Shown piece after piece: positions 59,168-64,000 of a DNA stretch of 64,000 nucleotides; the first letter of the stretch is position 1, and each line of letters begins with the position of its first letter. This DNA is from Aliiglaciecola sp. M165 (GTDB lineage: Bacteria > Pseudomonadota > Gammaproteobacteria > Enterobacterales > Alteromonadaceae): assembly GCF_007197995.1 (NCBI RefSeq), contig NZ_VKKH01000003.1, positions 62,001 to 126,000 of the forward strand, read 5' to 3'. The notes under the pieces are model-generated. The model had not been told where the DNA came from. It did not search any database and worked only from the letters and a program-made list of their open reading frames with translations. The position numbers and the translations under genes were made by a program.

Positions 59168-61240
59168 TTATTTGACTCGTCTAAAAACGCTAACACTTCT
59201 GTACGCTTGTAGGAAGACATGGTTCACTTTTGCTTTTGGTTGATGCTTCCATTTGCCATATCGGGTATCAACTTCAAGACGCCACCCCCCTTCTGGCAAG
59301 GTTGGAAGATGAAATCGAACATCATTGTCAAAGGCGTTAAATATCAGCACCCAATGTTCATCAGTGTATTTGCCACAACCTTTTAATTCAACAGCAAAGG
59401 CTTTGTTGTTCGGGTCTTGCCAGTCTTGAGCAACTTTTGTTGCGCCATCAGGCCGATACCAATTCACCTCATCTACATTGTGGTGCAAATTATAGTTGTC
59501 ATCGAGTAATGACAACTCCTTCAAGATGACACTCTCCTTACGTAGTTGAACCACTCGATTGCAGAAATCTAAAAAGTCTTGCTGACGTTCATTTAAATTC
59601 CAATTTAGCCAATTTAACTCGTTGTCTTGGCAATAGGCGTTGTTATTGCCTGATTGTGAACGACTCAATTCGTCTCCACCTAAAATATGCGGGATCCCTT
59701 GAGATAATATCAATGTGATAAATAAATTACGCTTTTGCTTTTCGCGCAATGCGTTAATATTGGGGCACTGACTTGGCCCTTCGACACCATAATTAGCGCT
59801 TAGATTATGCCCGTGACCATCACGGTTATTTTCCAAATTAGCTTCGTTATGCCGTGAAGAGTAAGTCACTAAATCGTGAAGTGTGAAGCCGTCGTGATAT
59901 GTGACGTTGTTCACTGACGTGTGAATCGATCGTTGTCCCTTGGGAAATATATCTCTGGAGCCCAATAAACGCGTGGCAAACTCTCCTGTCAAACCGCCAT
60001 CACCTCGCCAGAACCCGCGTACTGTATCTCTGAACTTATCATTACACTCTTGCCAATTGGAGGGAAATTGCCCCAAGCGATATCCGCCATGACCTATGTC
60101 CCAAGGCTCAGCTATGAGCTTAACATCCGCTAAAACCGGATCTTGTCGAATGGTGCGAAAAAACCCTGCTAGGCTCGAATATTCGTACGGGTCGCGACCA
60201 AGACTAGCCGCCAAGTCAAATCTAAAGCCATCTACCCCCATTGTGCTCACCCAATATCTGAGTGAGTCCATCACCATTTTTAGTACATATGGATACGCCG
60301 TATTGACACTATTACCGCATCCGGAATTGTTAACGTAACTTTCGTAATCGACGACGCCAAATTCATTACGGTCAAATAGATAAAAAGACGCGTTGTCAAA
60401 GCCTTTGAATGACAAAACCGGGCCGTCTTTCGAGCCCTCCGCGGTATGATTAAAAACCACATCCAAAATAATTTCTATGCCTGCCTCGTGAAAGGTATCG
60501 ACCATCTTTTTAAATTCACTGATGGGGTCTAGCTTTGCATATCTGGGTTCAGGACAGAAGTAATTGACGGGATTATAACCCCAATAATTGGTCAGGCCTT
60601 TTTCGCTAATATATGGTTCCGGCATAAATGCCATACAAGGTAGAAACTGAACGGCAGTAACCCCAAGCGACTTTAAATGCTTAATTATCGCTGGATGACA
60701 AGCGCCAAGATATGTCCCTCTTAGCTCATCAGGCACTTCTGGATGTAACTTCGTTATCCCTTTAACGTGAGCTTCGTATAAAACGGTATCAGATAATTTG
60801 TTCCGTGGTCTAAGTGGTCTTCGTTGCTCGCTTTGTTTCCGCGCATCAATCACCACGCATTTTGGGATCATGAAATGACTGTCACCATCGTATTGGCGAT
60901 TATTCCAAACCAACGGGCGATTGATCTGTTTTGCGTAAGGATCGATCAGTAATTTATCAGGATCAAAGTACCTGCCTTTGTGAGGCTGACTGCTACCATG
61001 GGTACGATAGCCATACAATTGACCCGCTTGGATATTCTCAATATGACAATGCCATACCTGCCCCGTTTTTGCCGGCAAAGCAAAGCACTGAATTGGCTCC
61101 TCAGTGTCAGATTTGAAAAAGCAAAGCATCACCTTTTCTGCATTAGGACTATGAACGGCAAAATTACATCCCGTTTCAGTCAATGTCGCACCTAACGGGT
61201 GAGGCTTGCCTTCTGTGACTGTATAAATTTCGTTTGTCAT
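59168..61240 (-). CDS. glgX: Glycogen debranching enzyme GlgX
   Basis: 690 residues. N-terminal CBM48-like domain (about 12-110; PLGATLTETGCNFAVHSPNAEKVMLCFF), GH13 barrel with DVVFNHTAEG, GFRFDLAASLGRD (nucleophile Asp), LIAEPWDIGHGGY (acid/base Glu) and YHDGFTLHDLVTYSSRHNEANLENNRDG. Cuts alpha-1,6 branches of limit dextrins. 11 bases after glgB. Confidence 0.95.
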   Translation of the reverse strand: MTNEIYTVTEGKPHPLGATLTETGCNFAVHSPNAEKVMLCFFKSDTEEPIQCFALPAKTGQVWHCHIENIQAGQLYGYRTHGSSQPHKGRYFDPDKLLIDPYAKQINRPLVWNNRQYDGDSHFMIPKCVVIDARKQSEQRRPLRPRNKLSDTVLYEAHVKGITKLHPEVPDELRGTYLGACHPAIIKHLKSLGVTAVQFLPCMAFMPEPYISEKGLTNYWGYNPVNYFCPEPRYAKLDPISEFKKMVDTFHEAGIEIILDVVFNHTAEGSKDGPVLSFKGFDNASFYLFDRNEFGVVDYESYVNNSGCGNSVNTAYPYVLKMVMDSLRYWVSTMGVDGFRFDLAASLGRDPYEYSSLAGFFRTIRQDPVLADVKLIAEPWDIGHGGYRLGQFPSNWQECNDKFRDTVRGFWRGDGGLTGEFATRLLGSRDIFPKGQRSIHTSVNNVTYHDGFTLHDLVTYSSRHNEANLENNRDGHGHNLSANYGVEGPSQCPNINALREKQKRNLFITLILSQGIPHILGGDELSRSQSGNNNAYCQDNELNWLNWNLNERQQDFLDFCNRVVQLRKESVILKELSLLDDNYNLHHNVDEVNWYRPDGATKVAQDWQDPNNKAFAVELKGCGKYTDEHWVLIFNAFDNDVRFHLPTLPEGGWRLEVDTRYGKWKHQPKAKVNHVFLQAYRSVSVFRRVK

Positions 61241-61251
61241 ACCTGTTAAAG

Positions 61252-63438
61252 TTATTCCTGCAACAGAATAAACAGGGTCGCTAACGGCGGCAAATCAATC
61301 CGAATGGATTGCTCCTGGCCGTTCCAGTGCGTATCGTCTGACGTCAACGTGTCCTGCTCATTGTAACCACTTCCCCAGTATTTTTTATCATCTGAGTTAA
61401 GAACAATTTTATAGTTTCCTTGTTGTGGCACACCAATTCGGAAATCATCTCTAGGTACAGGAGTAAAATTACTAACAATGACTACTTTTTGCTTACCGTC
61501 GTTGGATTGTCTGAGCATAGACAGCATAGATTGATCTGCATTTTCATGGTCAATCCAGCTAAAACCATTAGGCTCATGATCACTTTCGAAAAGTGCAGGT
61601 AATGTTTTATATAGTGCATTCAAATCTCGATAGAGCGTTTGAATCCCCTTATGTTTATCAAACTCTAATAAATTCCATTGCAATGAACTATCGTGATTCC
61701 ATTCTGCGGCCTGGCCGATTTCGTTGCCCATGAAATTTAGTTTTTTGCCAGGGTGCGCATACATAAACCCTGCATAACATCTAAGATTTGCGGCTTGTTG
61801 CCACTCATCTCCCGGCATTTTGCGTAGCAAAGAGCCTTTCCCATGAACCACTTCATCATGAGAAATGGGTAAAACAAAACTCTCGTTAAATGAATACACC
61901 ATGCTAAAGGTAATTTCTCCATGGTGGTATCGACGATAAGATGGGTCCTTACTTATATAGTGCAAAGAATCATGCATCCAACCCATATTCCATTTAAATC
62001 CAAAACCTAATCCCCCTTCATAAACAGGTCGAGAAACTTTTGGGAAGGAAGTAGATTCTTCAGCTATGGTCATTACATGAGGAAACTTTTCGTAAACAGC
62101 TTGGTTCATCCATTGTAACAAGCTGATCGCTTCGTAATTTTCATTTCCGCCATCAACATTCGGGATCCATTCGCCATCTTTGCGTGAATAGTCGAGGTAC
62201 AACATGGATGCAACTGCATCGACACGCAATCCGTCCACATGAAATTTATCCACCCAAAAAAGCGCGTTTGCGACCAAAAACTGTCTGACGGTTTCTTTGC
62301 CAAAATCGTAAATGCAGGAATTCCAGTCTGGATGCCACCCTTTACGCGGATCCTCGTATTCATACACGTGAGTGCCATCAAATCTCGCTAAACCGTGGCC
62401 ATCCTCTGGAAAATGCGCGGGCACCCAATCAATGATGACACCTATGCCATTTTGATGACATTGGTCAACAAAATACTTGAAGTCATCGGGATCACCAAAA
62501 CGACTAGTCGGCGAAAATAAGCCGACAGGCTGATACCCCCAAGAACCATCAAACGGAAATTCGGAAACCGGCAAAACCTCTAGATGGGTGTAGCCCATGT
62601 CTTTAACATAGGGGATGAGTTCATCAGCCAATTCATGGTAGCTCAAATAGCGACTAGCTGAATTATCTCCGGGTCGTTTCCAAGAACCCAAATGTACTTC
62701 ATAAATACTCATGGCCTGCCGATACTTGTCGCCAGAATTTTTCTTCAACCATTCACTATCATTCCATTCGTAACGGGAATGATCGTAAACAATCGACGCG
62801 TGCGAAGGATATTGCTCGGCACTGAAACCAACTGGATCCGCTTTGTGAGGCAATGAATTCCCAAAAGAATCTTTAACTTGGTATTTGTATTTGTGCCCTG
62901 CGTGCACACCAGGAATGATTAATACCCAATATCCCATTGAGGTGCGTTGCATTGGATGGCAACTACCATCCCAATAATTAAAATCGCCGATTACTGAAAC
63001 AGCCTTAGCATTTGGAGCAAATACAGCAAAGCGCGTAACACTGATTGGACCATCTAGCCCCACATCCAGATCTAATAATTGCGCACCCAATTGGTGATAT
63101 ACATTTTCCGGAGCATGATCAACGTAATGCACAGCATGATAGGCTTGCTCTTGAAATTGATACGCATCAATCACTTCATATTCATGTTCACTATTTTCAA
63201 CTTTATAAGCGTACACAAGCCCGCCTTGTATCTTCTTAAAACTACCGGTGAACAAACTTGAACTGCCCGTTTGCTGCAACTCACCAATTGTTTTGCCTGA
63301 AACCAACTCAAACACACTGACCTTAAGAGCGCCTGGTATCCATGTCTTAAAATGGGTTAGGTCACCGTCTTTTTTCATTCCAAGAACATCAAATGGGTCT
63401 CTACACTGCGCTTGTTCTAATTGGTCTTCTAACAACAT
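61252..63438 (-). CDS. glgB: 1,4-alpha-glucan branching enzyme
   Basis: 728 residues. N-terminal region and CBM48 (about 20-230), GH13 core with VIIDWVPAHFPEDGHGL, GLRVDAVASMLYLDYSR (nucleophile Asp), TIAEESTSFP (acid/base Glu), LPISHDEVVHGKGSL, then a C-terminal beta domain. Start preceded by GAGG. A terminator-like hairpin sits between malQ and this gene. Confidence 0.96.
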   Translation of the reverse strand: MLLEDQLEQAQCRDPFDVLGMKKDGDLTHFKTWIPGALKVSVFELVSGKTIGELQQTGSSSLFTGSFKKIQGGLVYAYKVENSEHEYEVIDAYQFQEQAYHAVHYVDHAPENVYHQLGAQLLDLDVGLDGPISVTRFAVFAPNAKAVSVIGDFNYWDGSCHPMQRTSMGYWVLIIPGVHAGHKYKYQVKDSFGNSLPHKADPVGFSAEQYPSHASIVYDHSRYEWNDSEWLKKNSGDKYRQAMSIYEVHLGSWKRPGDNSASRYLSYHELADELIPYVKDMGYTHLEVLPVSEFPFDGSWGYQPVGLFSPTSRFGDPDDFKYFVDQCHQNGIGVIIDWVPAHFPEDGHGLARFDGTHVYEYEDPRKGWHPDWNSCIYDFGKETVRQFLVANALFWVDKFHVDGLRVDAVASMLYLDYSRKDGEWIPNVDGGNENYEAISLLQWMNQAVYEKFPHVMTIAEESTSFPKVSRPVYEGGLGFGFKWNMGWMHDSLHYISKDPSYRRYHHGEITFSMVYSFNESFVLPISHDEVVHGKGSLLRKMPGDEWQQAANLRCYAGFMYAHPGKKLNFMGNEIGQAAEWNHDSSLQWNLLEFDKHKGIQTLYRDLNALYKTLPALFESDHEPNGFSWIDHENADQSMLSMLRQSNDGKQKVVIVSNFTPVPRDDFRIGVPQQGNYKIVLNSDDKKYWGSGYNEQDTLTSDDTHWNGQEQSIRIDLPPLATLFILLQE

Positions 63439-63456
63439 ATTGGTGCCTCATAAGAA

Positions 63457-63481
63457 AAAGAACCGACTACTTCGGTTCTTT
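63457..63481 (-). terminator. Terminator-like hairpin between malQ and glgB
   Basis: 10-bp stem AAAGAACCGA / TCGGTTCTTT with a 5-base loop, followed on the minus strand by TTTTTCTTATG. It ends about 19 bases before the glgB start, so it may attenuate or separate malQ and glgB expression. Confidence 0.7.
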
Positions 63482-63502
63482 GTTTTCTTTGGTGATTAAG
63501 TT

Positions 63503-64000
63503 TCAGTCTTTATTACTGGCGTTAAGTCGAGCGTTTGTCAAGTTTTGCGCAAGTTGCACTAACTCTGGGTCAGTAAAGATGTGCTCGAGTTCACGATTTA
63601 ATTTTCGTTTCCAATTTGGGTATTCGTTGAAGGTTCCTGGAATATTAACCGGTTTATCCATTTGTAACCAATCTTCCAGTTGCAAGCTAAGCAGCGCGCT
63701 TGAACCGCCAGCCATATGGGTTTGCATACCAAAATTAAGGTCCTTATTCATTGACAAGTGGTGAACGTCTCTGTCCATCCATTCAGGTATTGAATAATGA
63801 CCATGCAGGCTATTTAGTATTTGCTGTTTGTTGTCATGACGACTGGTATATAAGGTTGAGAGTATATCGTCAGTCGGGTACAAACCTAGTTCTTTACCCA
63901 GCTCCAAATCGTAACAATGCCAATATCCAGACAAGGTAGGCATATCGTGTGTGGTTAATGTTGCCATCGATTGCACAGGATAATGTGAGGGAGAATAAAA
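63503..64000 (-). CDS. malQ: 4-alpha-glucanotransferase (amylomaltase), C-terminal part
   Basis: The last 165 residues; the frame stays open to the window edge (YSPSHYPVQSMATLTTHDMPTLSGYW), so the 5' end lies outside. The THDMPTLSGYW stretch is the conserved MalQ motif near the catalytic Asp loop. Transfers alpha-1,4-glucan segments and works with glgX and glgB in glycogen and maltodextrin turnover. Confidence 0.88.
   Translation of the reverse strand, partial: FYSPSHYPVQSMATLTTHDMPTLSGYWHCYDLELGKELGLYPTDDILSTLYTSRHDNKQQILNSLHGHYSIPEWMDRDVHHLSMNKDLNFGMQTHMAGGSSALLSLQLEDWLQMDKPVNIPGTFNEYPNWKRKLNRELEHIFTDPELVQLAQNLTNARLNASNKD

Noticed and set aside
1-64000. CRISPR arrays, prophage, insertion sequences, rRNA
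   Set aside because: No repeat-spacer pattern, transposase, phage gene or rRNA sequence was recognised anywhere in the window.

Overview
This window is a chromosomal segment of a marine-type gammaproteobacterium, most likely Alteromonadales/Alteromonadaceae (Alteromonas, Glaciecola, Paraglaciecola relatives). The evidence is moderate to low GC, the operon orders (ftsH-folP-glmM-tpiA-secG-tRNA-Leu; leuS-lptE-holA-rsfS-rlmH-mrdA-rodA-mltB-rlpA-dacA-ybeD-lipB-lipA) and many secreted peptidases. The genus call is inference. No rRNA, phage, insertion sequence or CRISPR array was seen. Nearly all genes are intact; the first and last genes run off the window.

Layout. 1-8.4 kb: a dicarboxylate/amino-acid symporter (5' end cut), then a minus-strand run of S9 peptidase, CNNM/CBS protein, lolD and lolE, an M14-type peptidase and a DUF1244 protein. 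8.4-14.5 kb: pnp, then an accessory lipoprotein with Kelch and DUF5060/glycosidase parts behind a perfect LacI-type operator, a YjbR protein and a small lipoprotein. 14.6-20.1 kb: tRNA-Leu(GAG), secG, tpiA, glmM, folP, ftsH. 20.2-20.5 kb: a decayed rlmE. 20.7-25.9 kb: yhbY followed by an unusual plus-strand group: a pepsin-like aspartic protease, a GNAT acetyltransferase, a borosin-type peptide N-methyltransferase, a 79-residue acidic peptide gene and a GGDEF protein. 26-28.9 kb: slyD and a Lon-like protease. 29-42.3 kb: the leuS to lipA cell-envelope and lipoate block. 42.4-50 kb: cyclophilin, a small P-loop kinase-like gene behind a complete isoleucine-type attenuator, a class C beta-lactamase-like hydrolase, DUF885 and M24 peptidases, and L-asparaginase. 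50-57 kb: DUF349 protein, yeaC-like, zinc-ribbon protein, Na+/alanine symporter, M14 carboxypeptidase, thioredoxin-like protein. 57-64 kb: long-type GAPDH, msrB, and glgX-glgB-malQ for glycogen turnover.

The most interesting items are: (1) the split-borosin-like locus (about 21-24.1 kb), whose methyltransferase keeps the Tyr/Arg/Tyr catalytic spacing of the fungal omphalotin enzyme and is followed by an unfamiliar candidate precursor; (2) an amino-acid attenuator with four consecutive Ile codons that now precedes only a P-loop gene; (3) breaks in normally fixed core operons: rlmE is a recognisable pseudogene, the rimP-nusA-infB-rbfA-truB-rpsO block is absent between tRNA-Leu and pnp, and nadD is absent between holA and rsfS. 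These essential functions must be encoded elsewhere if the assembly is right.
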